DNA from: Pontibacter beigongshangensis
Lineage (GTDB): Bacteria; Bacteroidota; Bacteroidia; Cytophagales; Hymenobacteraceae
Reading direction: 5' to 3'
Assembly: GCF_014332515.1 (NCBI RefSeq)
Contig: NZ_VFSD01000035.1
Span: forward strand, 1-35,177
Length of the DNA: 35,177 nt
Made by a program: the position numbers and the translations under genes. Below are positions 8,310 to 15,694 of the stretch, one piece after another. The notes beneath the pieces were generated by a model that was given only the letters and a program-made list of their open reading frames with translations, was not told the DNA's origin and did no database searches. Each line of letters opens with the position of its first letter. The stretch's first letter is position 1.

Positions 8310-8820
8310 TCGGCCTCTTGCTGTGCCATACGCATCGGCTTTACGTAATGCCATCAATAATGGCAGCGCTACGGGAAACAGGCCGCAGGACTATTGAAAC
8401 CTTGCGTTGAAAATGAGAAAACCAAACCCTTTATTCCTCGATTTTTGTCGCAGGCCATAAGGCGCTGCAAAATTAAACAGGCAATTTGACGATGATTAGA
8501 TTTGGGACTGAATGACCGGCGCAGGCTTTACCCTCAGAGCTTTTACCTCCTGATTAATCAGACAAAAAGGTCTACCGTTTAACATCTGCCATTTAATATG
8601 AGCAGTAGCAGCAGCAGACAAAGGCTCAGGAGGCCCTTTTTTATTTAAATAATTTGATTCTCTGCCTCAGTAGCTACTCCCGGCCAGAGGTGAACCTAAG
8701 GGAAGTGACAGGTGGGGGCGAATTTCTGTAATAATATTAGCAGATTAATTTTCCGGGTTTGCGTATATTCTTAGTCTGTGAGCAGCAGTATTTTATAAGT
8801 GCAAAATGTAGGAGTAGATC
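8310..8820. other. 511-bp gap after upp containing one family A repeat
   Basis: I see no gene here. Just after upp, CGGCCT and AGGCCG (about 8310 and 8381) bracket smaller inverted repeats (GCCATCAATAATGGC), which may form a termination structure. A family A repeat lies at 8623-8654. The last 100 bases are AT-rich and probably hold the promoter of the next gene, but no full consensus is present. Confidence 0.5.
8623..8654 (+). repeat. Family A repeat, copy 4 (variant tail)
   Basis: GGCTCAGGAGGCCC is followed by TTTTTT and the tail TATTTAAATAATTTG. A CAGTAGCAGCAGCAG linker precedes it, and a B-like GATTAATCAGACAAAA lies about 50 bases further upstream. Confidence 0.6.
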
Positions 8821-9273
8821 GTGTTAGAGGAAATACTGAAATACCTGTCGGTGTACTTGCTGAGCACTGTTAAATTTTTTGGAGGCCCTTTGGCAGGTAT
8901 CACCCTCGGCCTTTCGTACCTCGAAACAGTATTGCTGACCATTGCCGGCATGATGACCAGCGTAGTGGTTTTTTCTTTTTTAGGCAGGCAGGCAGCCAGT
9001 TGGCTGGTGCGGCGGCGGATAAAGAGGAATAAGCCGTTATTCAGCAGAAAAAGCAGGATCATTGTAAAAGTATATAGGAACTTCGGAGTCAGCGGCATTG
9101 CCTTCCTGACTCCTTTGCTGCTCTCGCCTGTGGTAGGAACAGTGGCGGCAGCCCTGCTGGGTATTTCCAGAAAGCGTATATTCCTGCATATGCTGTGGAG
9201 CGCCGTGCTGTGGAGTTTTATTCTGACGTTTATGACCTTTAAATTTCAGGAACTGATGACCAGGCTCTTCTGA
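8821..9273 (+). CDS. Small integral membrane protein, weakly like small multidrug export proteins
   Basis: The 150-residue protein starts at GTG 8821. A stop lies two codons upstream in frame and no in-frame ATG occurs until about 8950, so GTG is the best start; an AGGAG lies 6 nt before it. There are three or four membrane segments: residues about 8-30, 34-55, 85-110 and 120-140. A basic loop (VRRRIKRNKP) lies between the second and third. The segment GIAFLTPLLLSPVVGTVAAA followed by LLGISRKRIF resembles the Sm_multidrug_ex family (PF06695), but only loosely. The function is unknown. It is convergent with the downstream helicase gene. Confidence 0.65.
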   Translation: MLEEILKYLSVYLLSTVKFFGGPLAGITLGLSYLETVLLTIAGMMTSVVVFSFLGRQAASWLVRRRIKRNKPLFSRKSRIIVKVYRNFGVSGIAFLTPLLLSPVVGTVAAALLGISRKRIFLHMLWSAVLWSFILTFMTFKFQELMTRLF

Positions 9274-9320
9274 AAACGCTTACAGGCCCTTCGGAAGAAG
9301 TTTACTTTTTTGATTCAAAG

Positions 9321-9358
9321 CAGTCGGGCCCGGTACAGGGTGGTACCGGGCCCGACTG
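9321..9358. terminator. Perfect 16-bp hairpin between convergent genes
   Basis: CAGTCGGGCCCGGTAC (9321-9336) and its perfect complement (9343-9358) flank a 6-nt loop. It lies between the small membrane protein gene (plus) and the helicase stop at 9364 (minus), so it can terminate both. U-tracts on either side are imperfect. Confidence 0.75.
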
Positions 9359-9363
9359 GGTTA

Positions 9364-10737
9364 TTAGCGTTTTTTGCTTCCTTTCTTCTTGGTCTTCTGC
9401 CAGAAAGAGGCTTTCGGGTCGCTTTTGCCTCTGGTGGGCCTGCCTCTGGGTATGGGTTTTTTCTCGTGGAAGGCGCCCTTAAAGTCGGGGTTTTCGCGAC
9501 GCTTGATGTTGTCGATCTCGCGGTCCATCTCCTGTTTTTCTTCAAAAGGCGTTTCGTGCACCTTTACCTCGTCCGGCATAGGCTGCTGCGGAATCTGCAT
9601 GCGGATGATCTTCTCGATCTTCTGCACATGGTACATCTCCACCTCATTGGCAAAAGTAATGGCGGCCCCCACATTTTCGGCACGGCCGGTGCGGCCAATG
9701 CGGTGCACGTAATCTTCGTACACAAAGGGCACATCGAAATTGATCACGTGGCTCACCAGCGTTACGTCTATGCCCCGGGCTGCCACATCCGTTGCCACCA
9801 GAAACCGGACTTCGCCACTTTTAAAAGCCTCCATCGAATTGATGCGTGTGTTCTGGCCTTTGTTACCATGTATGGCGCGCACCTCGCCGTACTCTTTCCG
9901 CTCCAGGAACTTGGCCACGTTCTCGGCGTTTTTCTTGCTCCGGGTAAAAATGATGACGCGGTTAAAATTCTCCTTGTCCTGCAGCAGGTGCTCGAGCATG
10001 GCTATTTTGGTGCGCAGGTTCGGCACCTGGTACAGCACCTGGCTCACGGTTTCTACAGGCGTGGCCTGTGGGGTAACCTCCACCCGCATCGGGAACTCCA
10101 GGAACTCCTCCGAGAGCAGCACCACCTTGTCGTGCATGGTGGCCGAAAACAGCAGGTTCTGGCGCTTGCGCGGCAGCACTTCCAGCAGCTGCCGGATCTG
10201 CGGCATAAAGCCCATGTCCATCATCTTGTCGGCCTCGTCGAGCACGAGGGTTTTTATCTCCTTCAGTATCAGCTCGCCCCGCAGGTACAGCTCCAGCAGG
10301 CGCTTGGGGGTAGCCACTATTATATCGAGGCCCTTGTTTATGTTTTCGATCTGCGTTTTGGGGCCCAGGCCACCGTAAATGGCGGTGTAGCGGATGTCGG
10401 TATACTTTGCCAGCAGGCCAATGTTCTCCTCTATCTGCATGGCCAGCTCACGGGTGGGGGCCAGAATGAGCGCGCGCGGGAGCTGGCCCTGCGCATATTT
10501 CACCTTCATGAGGATAGGCAGCAGATAGGCGGCGGTTTTGCCGGTGCCGGTCTGGGCAATGCCCATAATATCGTGGCCTGCCGTGATCAGCGGAATGGAC
10601 TGCAGCTGAATAGGCGAGGGTTTTTCGTAGCCAGCTTCCTCAATGGCGTTCAGCAGCTGCTTGTTCAGCTTAAAATCCTCGAATGTGGTTATCTCTTGTT
10701 CTGCTTCCTCTTCTGCCATGGCAATACGATCTTTCAT
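9364..10737 (-). CDS. DEAD-box ATP-dependent RNA helicase
   Basis: The protein has about 457 residues from ATG 10737 (MKDRIAMAEEE); the ATG at 10719 (MAEEE) is an alternative. In order it shows the Q motif (FEDFKLNKQLL ... KPSPIQLQSIP), motif I AQTGTGKT, Ia PTRELAMQ, Ib TPKRLLE, motif II DEAD, motif III SATM, motif IV IIFTRSK, motif V ATDVAARGIDV and motif VI HRIGRTGR. The C-terminal 60 residues are basic and end KKKGSKKR, likely an RNA-binding tail as in RhlE-type helicases. The role is RNA structure remodelling in ribosome assembly or cold adaptation (inferred from the family). A TACCTTTG box lies immediately upstream, so frames that extend past 10737 would run into the promoter. Confidence 0.95.
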   Translation of the reverse strand: MKDRIAMAEEEAEQEITTFEDFKLNKQLLNAIEEAGYEKPSPIQLQSIPLITAGHDIMGIAQTGTGKTAAYLLPILMKVKYAQGQLPRALILAPTRELAMQIEENIGLLAKYTDIRYTAIYGGLGPKTQIENINKGLDIIVATPKRLLELYLRGELILKEIKTLVLDEADKMMDMGFMPQIRQLLEVLPRKRQNLLFSATMHDKVVLLSEEFLEFPMRVEVTPQATPVETVSQVLYQVPNLRTKIAMLEHLLQDKENFNRVIIFTRSKKNAENVAKFLERKEYGEVRAIHGNKGQNTRINSMEAFKSGEVRFLVATDVAARGIDVTLVSHVINFDVPFVYEDYVHRIGRTGRAENVGAAITFANEVEMYHVQKIEKIIRMQIPQQPMPDEVKVHETPFEEKQEMDREIDNIKRRENPDFKGAFHEKKPIPRGRPTRGKSDPKASFWQKTKKKGSKKR

Positions 10738-10749
10738 TAAGTTACTGCA

Positions 10750-10757
10750 CAAAGGTA
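10750..10757 (-). promoter_or_regulatory. -7 box of the DEAD-box helicase gene
   Basis: On the reverse strand TACCTTTG is a perfect TAnnTTTG match. The predicted start near 10746 gives a leader of only about 9 nt before ATG 10737. No clear -33 TTG is visible. Confidence 0.6.
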
Positions 10758-10881
10758 CGTGATTTTTGCCGAAGCTGGTGATGTGGGTGGTTTTGCATAT
10801 ATTGAAGGGGAGTTGTGGAGGTACTTATATGGAGGTATCCTGAGAATTATTTGAATAAACTTTTAACCCAGTACGCCGAAG

Positions 10882-11295
10882 ATGAAATGGAACATAAACC
10901 GGCCCGAACTTATTTGTTGGACTTTTGCTCCGTTGTTGCCTCTGCTGGGGCTTTTTACATGCACCCACTCCACAGACATACACTTACACGACACCTATTT
11001 TATGGTTAACAACCTGGATATGGGGATTTTCTCTGGTGCTTTGTTGGGTCTGCTGGGGCTTGGCTACTGGGTTATGTTTAAGTTAAATAGGAGGCTCTCA
11101 GTAATTCTGTCTGGCGTGCATCTTGCCTCAACGGTAGGAGGAATTTTGTTTATAATGTTTTTAACAACGCTAGTAGCAGAAAAAAAAGTTGACCTTCAAC
11201 CAACTGGCGATCACTTATTTTTAGCTTTTCTGATCATCATAACGGGCCAATTCTTTTATGTTGCCAATCTGCTTGTTGGGAGCTTAAGAAGATAA
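10882..11295 (+). CDS. Four-helix membrane protein with a cytochrome-oxidase-subunit-I-like DIHLHDTYF motif
   Basis: The 137-residue protein has four hydrophobic segments: residues about 10-28, 44-65, 75-98 and 110-133. Between the first two is STDIHLHDTYFMVNNLDMG. The phrase HLHDTYFVV is a hallmark of cytochrome c oxidase subunit I, where it precedes AHFHY with the heme a3 and copper His ligands. Here those ligands are replaced by NNLDM, so no heme/copper site is expected. It may be a degenerate or repurposed COX1-like fragment; the function is unknown. Base composition is more AT-rich than the helicase and transporter genes on either side. It stands alone, with no oxidase genes nearby. Confidence 0.7.
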   Translation: MKWNINRPELICWTFAPLLPLLGLFTCTHSTDIHLHDTYFMVNNLDMGIFSGALLGLLGLGYWVMFKLNRRLSVILSGVHLASTVGGILFIMFLTTLVAEKKVDLQPTGDHLFLAFLIIITGQFFYVANLLVGSLRR

Positions 11296-11549
11296 GAAAA
11301 TGACCATCCGCTGTCTAGCTCTTCATGAATCTGGGGTAACGCCGTTCCGGGCCAAATAGTAGCACCTTCTCGAATTGCTAAAAGCAGTTTGTCATTTTTT
11401 AATCGTGCTGCCCATCGCCAGCAGGAAATCAGGAGCTATTAGCTTTCATTTTAATTCCTGCGGAAGATTCTAAGCAGCAGAGATTGTTGCACAACAACCT
11501 TTTAACAATTTTGCCATTCTACCCAGCAGCAACTACCAACCATCAACCA

Positions 11550-11580
11550 GATTATTCTAATCAAAATCCCCCTCCGGAGC
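11550..11580 (-). repeat. Family A repeat, copy 5, overlapping the 3' end of the AI-2E transporter gene
   Basis: On the reverse strand GCTCCGGAGGGGGATTTT is followed by the tail GATTAGAATAATC. The first 24 bases are translated as the transporter's last residues APEGDFD, and the TAG of the repeat tail is the gene's stop codon. Confidence 0.7.
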
Positions 11581-12654
11581 AATTTTAGCAGGGATTTGCT
11601 TTGGCTCGGCCTCCTCCTCATTGCCCAGTATGTACCCGTACGGCTGCAGCTTCTCTATATTGTCGAACACCACTTTCAGAATACCCAGGTAAGGCACAAA
11701 CAAAATCATGCCGGCTACGCCCCAGATCATGCTGCCCAGCAGGAGCACCATCAGCGTAGCCATAGCGCTTAATTTTATTTTGGAGCCGGTAATGTTCGGG
11801 GTTAAAATATAGCTCTCTATCTGCTGCACCACCAGAAAGAAAATGGCCACACCAACCGGGTACCACAGCGATTCTTTGGTGAGCAGGGCGAAAATAACCG
11901 GAATCAGGCTGCCGGCAAGGGAGCCGATGTAAGGAATAATGTTGAGCAGACCGGCCAACAGTCCGAAAAACAGTGCGTGTTCAATGCCTATTACCAACAG
12001 GCCAAGAGTATTGACAGTAGCCAGAATAACCACCACCAGGAACACCCCGGAAATATAGGAGCTGGCAACTCCTGTAATTTTATTTACGATGCTCTGCGCG
12101 TAGCTGCCCTCCCGGTCTCTGACCAGTTTCAGAATAAAATTGCGCAGCCGCCGGCGATAGATCAGGAACAGCAGTGTGTAGGTAATCACCACCACAAAAT
12201 TCAGCAGAAACGAACTCGTGGAAAGCAGAATAGACCGGATGTAGCTGCCGGCCATTTGTGTAGCGCCCTCAAGCTGGTTCTGCACATATTCGTTCTGCTT
12301 CTCGCGCGAAAGGTTAAACTTGTCGGAGGCAAAGGTGCGGGCCTGGTCTAGCTTGGCGGTGAGCATTTTGCCGAGCTCGGGCAAATCGTTGGCAAGGGCA
12401 AAAATCTGGGTTATCAGCACCGAGATCAAACCAAGCAGGATTATAACTACGGCAAACACGCAAATCAGGGCGGCGGCGGCACGAGATAACTTCCACTTCT
12501 CCAGCCGCTGGCAAATGGGCACCAGCAGCATGGCAAACAAACCGCCAATGGCAACCGGTATCAGGAAAGAGCGGCCCAGGTAAAGTAGCCCGAAGAAAAG
12601 CAAAAAGCCGAGCAGGACCTGGTTAAATCGTTGTAAGGAGGAACGCTGTTCCAT
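11557..12654 (-). CDS. AI-2E family transporter (TqsA/PerM-like)
   Basis: The inner-membrane protein has about 365 residues from ATG 12654 (MEQRSSLQRFNQVLLG). A GTG nine bases earlier is in frame but less likely. There are about eight membrane segments: two N-terminal (LLFFGLLYLG, PVAIGGLFAMLLVP), a third at about residues 55-80, a large soluble-looking stretch of about residues 85-150, then a C-terminal bundle. It contains the family signature FGLLAGLLNIIPYIGSLAGS and, later, PNITGSKIKLSAMATLMVLL. Members export small signals or act in osmotic or Na+/H+ exchange; the substrate cannot be told here. The C-terminal seven residues and the stop codon are supplied by a dispersed repeat, so the tail differs in origin from the rest. 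Confidence 0.88.
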   Translation of the reverse strand: MEQRSSLQRFNQVLLGFLLFFGLLYLGRSFLIPVAIGGLFAMLLVPICQRLEKWKLSRAAAALICVFAVVIILLGLISVLITQIFALANDLPELGKMLTAKLDQARTFASDKFNLSREKQNEYVQNQLEGATQMAGSYIRSILLSTSSFLLNFVVVITYTLLFLIYRRRLRNFILKLVRDREGSYAQSIVNKITGVASSYISGVFLVVVILATVNTLGLLVIGIEHALFFGLLAGLLNIIPYIGSLAGSLIPVIFALLTKESLWYPVGVAIFFLVVQQIESYILTPNITGSKIKLSAMATLMVLLLGSMIWGVAGMILFVPYLGILKVVFDNIEKLQPYGYILGNEEEAEPKQIPAKIAPEGDFD

Positions 12655-12793
12655 ATAAAGCACCGGTTAGTTTAATGCTGTTTACTCTATAGGTGTTGCG
12701 TCAGTTACACCTACCTTGGAGCCACATAGCCTGGTTTACCTCATCTCCGGCACAATTCTGCTGCGGTTGCTGTGGATTAAGCCCGGCGTCGCT

Positions 12794-12801
12794 TATCTTT
12801 G
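12794..12801 (+). promoter_or_regulatory. -7 box of the dihydroorotase gene, predicting a leaderless mRNA
   Basis: TATCTTTG is a perfect TAnnTTTG match. With the usual spacing the transcript would start at about 12805, one base before the ATG at 12806. A TTG at 12767-12769 is the nearest -33 candidate, but its 24-nt spacing is long. Confidence 0.6.
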
Positions 12802-12805
12802 CGCC

Positions 12806-14140
12806 ATGAAAGCAATCCTGATAAAGAACGCGCAACTCGTAAACGAAGGCACTATTACTACTGCCGATGTGCTGGTAAAAGACGGGCGCATTGCGCAGGT
12901 GGGGCAAAATATCTCCGCCCCGGCCGATGAGACCATTGATGCTACCGGTCTTCACCTGCTGCCAGGCGTGATCGACGACCAGGTACATTTCCGGGAGCCG
13001 GGGCTTACGCACAAAGCCACCATCGCCTCCGAGGCGCGGGCTGCTGTGGCGGGCGGGGTCACCTCTTTTATGGAAATGCCCAACACGGTACCCAATGCCG
13101 TGACGCAGGAACTGCTGCAGGATAAGTTTGATATTGCCGCCAACACCTCGCTGGCCAACTACTCCTTTTTTATGGGAGCCACCAACGACAACCTGGCCGA
13201 GGTGATGCTAACGAACCCAAACACCGTTTGCGGCATAAAAATATTTATGGGCTCCTCTACCGGCAACATGCTTGTAGACAATGCCGAAACACTGGAGCAG
13301 ATTTTCAAAAAAGCGCTGCTGCCGATAGCCGTGCATTGCGAAGATGAGCAGACCATTCGCGATAACATGGCCATTTATGAAGAGCGCTATGGCGAAGATA
13401 TTCCGGTAAAGTGCCACCCTGAAATCAGGAACGAAGCTGCCTGCTTTAAATCATCTTTCATGGCCGTAAAACTGGCAGAGAAGCACAATACGCGTCTGCA
13501 CATCCTGCACATCTCTACTGAGGAGGAACTGGCCTTGTTCCGAAACGACATTCCGCTGCAGGAGAAAAAAATAACGGCTGAAGTATGTGTGCACCACCTG
13601 TGGTTCGACAAAGAAGACTACGACACCCTGGGGAGCCAGATAAAATGCAACCCGGCCATAAAAGAAGCCCGGCACAAAAAAGCGCTGCTCCAGGGCCTCC
13701 TCAACGACAAGCTTGACATTATCGCCACTGACCACGCCCCCCACACCTGGGACGAAAAACAGGGCAAGTACAAAAAAGCGCCATCGGGTGTGCCGCTCGT
13801 GCAGCATTCGCTGCAACTTATGCTGGAGTTTGTGAAAGAAGGCGAAATCTCGTTGGAGAAAGTGGTGGAGAAAATGTGCCATGCGCCCGCCACGCTGTTC
13901 AACATCAGGCAGCGCGGCTACATACGAGAAGGCTATTGGGCCGATTTAGTGTTAGTTGATCTGAATAAGCCTTACTCCGTGAGCAAAGAAAACATTCAGT
14001 ACCAGTGCGGCTGGTCGCCTTTAGAAGGGAAAGAGCTTTCGGCCACCATCACCCACACGCTGGTTTCGGGGCACCTGGCTTATGCCAAGGGTACCTTCGA
14101 CGAGAGCAAAAAGGGGGAACGTATGCTGTTCGATCGGTAA
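12806..14140 (+). CDS. pyrC: Dihydroorotase-type amidohydrolase
   Basis: The 444-residue cytoplasmic enzyme is expected to close carbamoyl-aspartate to dihydroorotate in de novo pyrimidine synthesis. The start MKAILIKNAQ is chosen because the family N-terminus begins there and the promoter box lies just before it; an upstream extension would be noncoding. The TIM-barrel metal motifs are: DDQVHFREPG at residues 57-66, the bridging Lys145 in GIKIFMGSS, His177 in AVHCED, His235 in LHILHIS, and Asp309 in IATDHAPHTWDE. The first His of the usual HxH pair is Gln59. I believe this variant occurs in related Bacteroidota, so it may be lineage-typical, but it weakens certainty about metal count. The gene is in the long (about 440 aa) class I/III group rather than the short E. 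coli type. Confidence 0.9.
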   Translation: MKAILIKNAQLVNEGTITTADVLVKDGRIAQVGQNISAPADETIDATGLHLLPGVIDDQVHFREPGLTHKATIASEARAAVAGGVTSFMEMPNTVPNAVTQELLQDKFDIAANTSLANYSFFMGATNDNLAEVMLTNPNTVCGIKIFMGSSTGNMLVDNAETLEQIFKKALLPIAVHCEDEQTIRDNMAIYEERYGEDIPVKCHPEIRNEAACFKSSFMAVKLAEKHNTRLHILHISTEEELALFRNDIPLQEKKITAEVCVHHLWFDKEDYDTLGSQIKCNPAIKEARHKKALLQGLLNDKLDIIATDHAPHTWDEKQGKYKKAPSGVPLVQHSLQLMLEFVKEGEISLEKVVEKMCHAPATLFNIRQRGYIREGYWADLVLVDLNKPYSVSKENIQYQCGWSPLEGKELSATITHTLVSGHLAYAKGTFDESKKGERMLFDR

Positions 14141-14167
14141 AAAAATCGTAAAAAATATCCGGCAGGT

Positions 14168-14198
14168 ATTGCATTTAAAGCGAAGCTGCGTATATTTG
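14168..14198 (+). promoter_or_regulatory. Promoter of tRNA-His
   Basis: ATTG at 14168-14171, a 19-nt spacer and TATATTTG at 14191-14198 fit the Bacteroidota primary sigma consensus. The predicted start, near 14202, is about 16 nt before the mature tRNA 5' end. Confidence 0.7.
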
Positions 14199-14217
14199 CA
14201 CACTCAATACGAGATAC

Positions 14218-14295
14218 GGTGGTTGTAGCTCAGTTGGTTAGAGCACCAGATTGTGATTCTGGGGGTCGTGGGTTCGAGCCCCATCTTCCACCCCA
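14218..14295 (+). tRNA. tRNA-His (anticodon GTG)
   Basis: The cloverleaf folds by eye: D-stem GCTC/GAGC, anticodon stem CCAGA/TCTGG with anticodon GTG at 14253-14255, T-stem GTGGG/CCCAT with TTCGAGC loop, and an encoded CCA at 14293-14295. The extra G at -1 (14218) pairs with C73, the identity element of tRNA-His. The acceptor stem has two adjacent T-T mismatches (14223-14224 against 14286-14287). The gene is monocistronic, with its own promoter and terminator. Confidence 0.95.
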
Positions 14296-14329
14296 AGCCC
14301 TTGAAGCTGAAACTTCAAGGGCTTTTTTT
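14296..14329 (+). terminator. Intrinsic terminator of tRNA-His
   Basis: AGCCCTTGAAG (14296-14306) and CTTCAAGGGCT (14313-14323) form a perfect 11-bp stem with a 6-nt loop, followed by a run of seven T. It starts right after the CCA end. Confidence 0.95.
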
Positions 14330-14361
14330 ATTTTTGCCTTTATGTGGTGGTGCAGCAGCAA

Positions 14362-14394
14362 GGCTTCAGGAAGGCTGTTTTCATTAGAATAATT
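14362..14394 (+). repeat. Family A repeat, copy 6
   Basis: GGCTTCAGGAAGGC is followed by TGTTTT and the exact tail CATTAGAATAATT. A CAGCAGCA linker precedes it. It lies after tRNA-His in the same orientation, downstream of a terminator that is already complete. Confidence 0.75.
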
Positions 14395-14476
14395 TAGTTT
14401 GAAGCTATAGTTGCAGTGTTAGGATGTTTCCGGCTACACTTTTAACTTTAAACTCTTAACTCTTAACTAAAAATAA

Positions 14477-15400
14477 ATGAGCTTATTAGTAGTTGGGTCC
14501 ATGGCCTTCGACGCCCTGGAAACGCCATTCGGAAAAACAGACAAGATCATTGGAGGTGCAGCCACATACGCGGCGTTGTCGGCTTCCTATTTTGTAAACC
14601 CTGTCAATGTGGTGTCAGTGGTAGGGGGCGACTTCGATCAGGAGCACATCCAGCTGATGCACCAGCGCGGCGTAAACACCGATGGCGTGCAGGTAAAGGA
14701 AAATGAGAAGTCGTTCTTCTGGTCTGGCCGCTACTTCAACGACATGAACAGCCGCGAGACACTTGTAACAGAGCTGAACGTGCTGGCCAACTTCGATCCG
14801 GTGGTGCCGGCAAGCTACCAGGGCTGCGAGTACCTGATGCTGGGCAATCTGGCCCCGCAGGTGCAGCGCACGGTAATAGAGCGGCTGGAGCAGCGCCCCA
14901 AGCTCATCATCATGGACACCATGAACTTCTGGATGGACATCGCCCTGGACGAGCTTAAGCAAACCATTGCCCTGGTCGATGTGCTTTCCATTAACGATGA
15001 GGAGGCGCGGCAGTTGAGCGGTGAGTACTCGCTGGTGAAGGCCGCCAAGAAGATTGTAGCCATGGGGCCCAAGTTCCTCATCATAAAAAAAGGGGAGCAC
15101 GGCGCTTTGTTATTCCACGAGGAAAAAGTGTTTTTCGCACCGGCCCTCCCGCTGGAAGAAGTATTCGACCCAACCGGCGCAGGCGACACCTTCGCCGGTG
15201 GTTTTGCCGGTTACCTGGCCAGCACCGACGATATCAGCTTCGAGAGCATGAAGCGCGCCGTGATCCACGGCTCAGCCCTGGCTTCTTTCTGCGTAGAGAA
15301 ATTCGGAACAGAGCGCATCATCAACCTGAGCCAGCAAGAGATACAGCAGCGCGTGCAGCAGTTTGTAAATCTGGTGGCTTTTGACACGGTGCTGCATTAG
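14477..15400 (+). CDS. PfkB-family carbohydrate kinase
   Basis: The 307-residue cytoplasmic protein has the ribokinase fold. The N-terminus MSLLVVGSMAFDALETP and the substrate-side GGAATYAALSAS are typical. The anion-hole and catalytic motif DPTGAGDTFAGG (about residues 234-245, with the catalytic Asp in GAGD) is intact. It transfers phosphate from ATP to a sugar, nucleoside or sugar-phosphate; the exact substrate cannot be read from sequence. Homologues of this subfamily are widespread single genes in Cytophagales (from memory). It is preceded by a TTAACTC-repeated AT-rich leader and followed by an AT-rich repeat and a strong terminator carrying a family A tail. Confidence 0.9.
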   Translation: MSLLVVGSMAFDALETPFGKTDKIIGGAATYAALSASYFVNPVNVVSVVGGDFDQEHIQLMHQRGVNTDGVQVKENEKSFFWSGRYFNDMNSRETLVTELNVLANFDPVVPASYQGCEYLMLGNLAPQVQRTVIERLEQRPKLIIMDTMNFWMDIALDELKQTIALVDVLSINDEEARQLSGEYSLVKAAKKIVAMGPKFLIIKKGEHGALLFHEEKVFFAPALPLEEVFDPTGAGDTFAGGFAGYLASTDDISFESMKRAVIHGSALASFCVEKFGTERIINLSQQEIQQRVQQFVNLVAFDTVLH

Positions 15401-15412
15401 TGCTTCGCCAAG

Positions 15413-15439
15413 TTAAAAATTAGAAATTCAAAATTAGAA
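15413..15439 (-). repeat. AT-rich 27-bp repeat (family C), copy 1
   Basis: This 27-base AT-rich block is the exact reverse complement of 26980-27006. Its reverse-strand reading begins TTCTAATTTTGAATTTCT. It lies 13 bases after the stop of the PfkB gene. Confidence 0.7.
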
Positions 15440-15487
15440 TTGTCATGACCCCGTAACTTCAGCCCTCGCGGCTGATCATGACCCCAG

Positions 15488-15537
15488 GCCCTTCCAGGAG
15501 CAAAAAGCTTCCGGAAGGGCTTTTTCATTAGAATAAT
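15488..15537 (+). terminator. Terminator of the PfkB gene with family A tail (copy 7)
   Basis: GCCCTTCC (15488-15495) pairs with GGAAGGGC (15513-15520), followed by TTTTT and then the family A tail CATTAGAATAATT. The repeat therefore forms the right arm and U-tract of a complete intrinsic terminator. A smaller hairpin CAGCC/GGCTG (15460-15474), flanked by two copies of TCATGACCCC, lies just upstream. Confidence 0.8.
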
Positions 15538-15551
15538 TTGATTTAAAGGGC

Positions 15552-15588
15552 ATCCTGTAAATCCTGTGAATCTTGATTCAGACGAAAA
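15552..15588 (+). repeat. Family B repeat (AAATCCTG...GATTCAGAC type)
   Basis: The unit reads ATCCTGTAAATCCTGTGAAT, then CTTGATTCAGACGAAAA. The same wording recurs at 28350-28658 and in shorter form at 30606-30627. Confidence 0.65.
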
Positions 15589-15694
15589 AGTTCTGCGCCT
15601 TTGATTCACGTCATGTGCCTATTTTCTGCGGAGCCTTTGTAACCATCTCCCTTTCGGAAGTGTAAAAGAAAGGACACTATTGAAAGGAAAGACC

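Noticed and set aside
9310..10740. A 476-codon plus-strand frame opposite the helicase gene
   Set aside because: It is the antisense of a gene with all DEAD-box motifs; its translation is rich in His, Leu and Val with no domain, as expected of a shadow frame in GC-rich DNA.
11484..11497. TTGTTGCACAACAA as an operator or terminator
   Set aside because: The stem is only six AT-rich pairs with a 2-nt centre and no U-tract; too weak to call.
14218..14295. tRNA-His considered a pseudogene because of the acceptor mismatches
   Set aside because: It has an intact promoter, CCA end, terminator and identity elements, so it is more likely functional.
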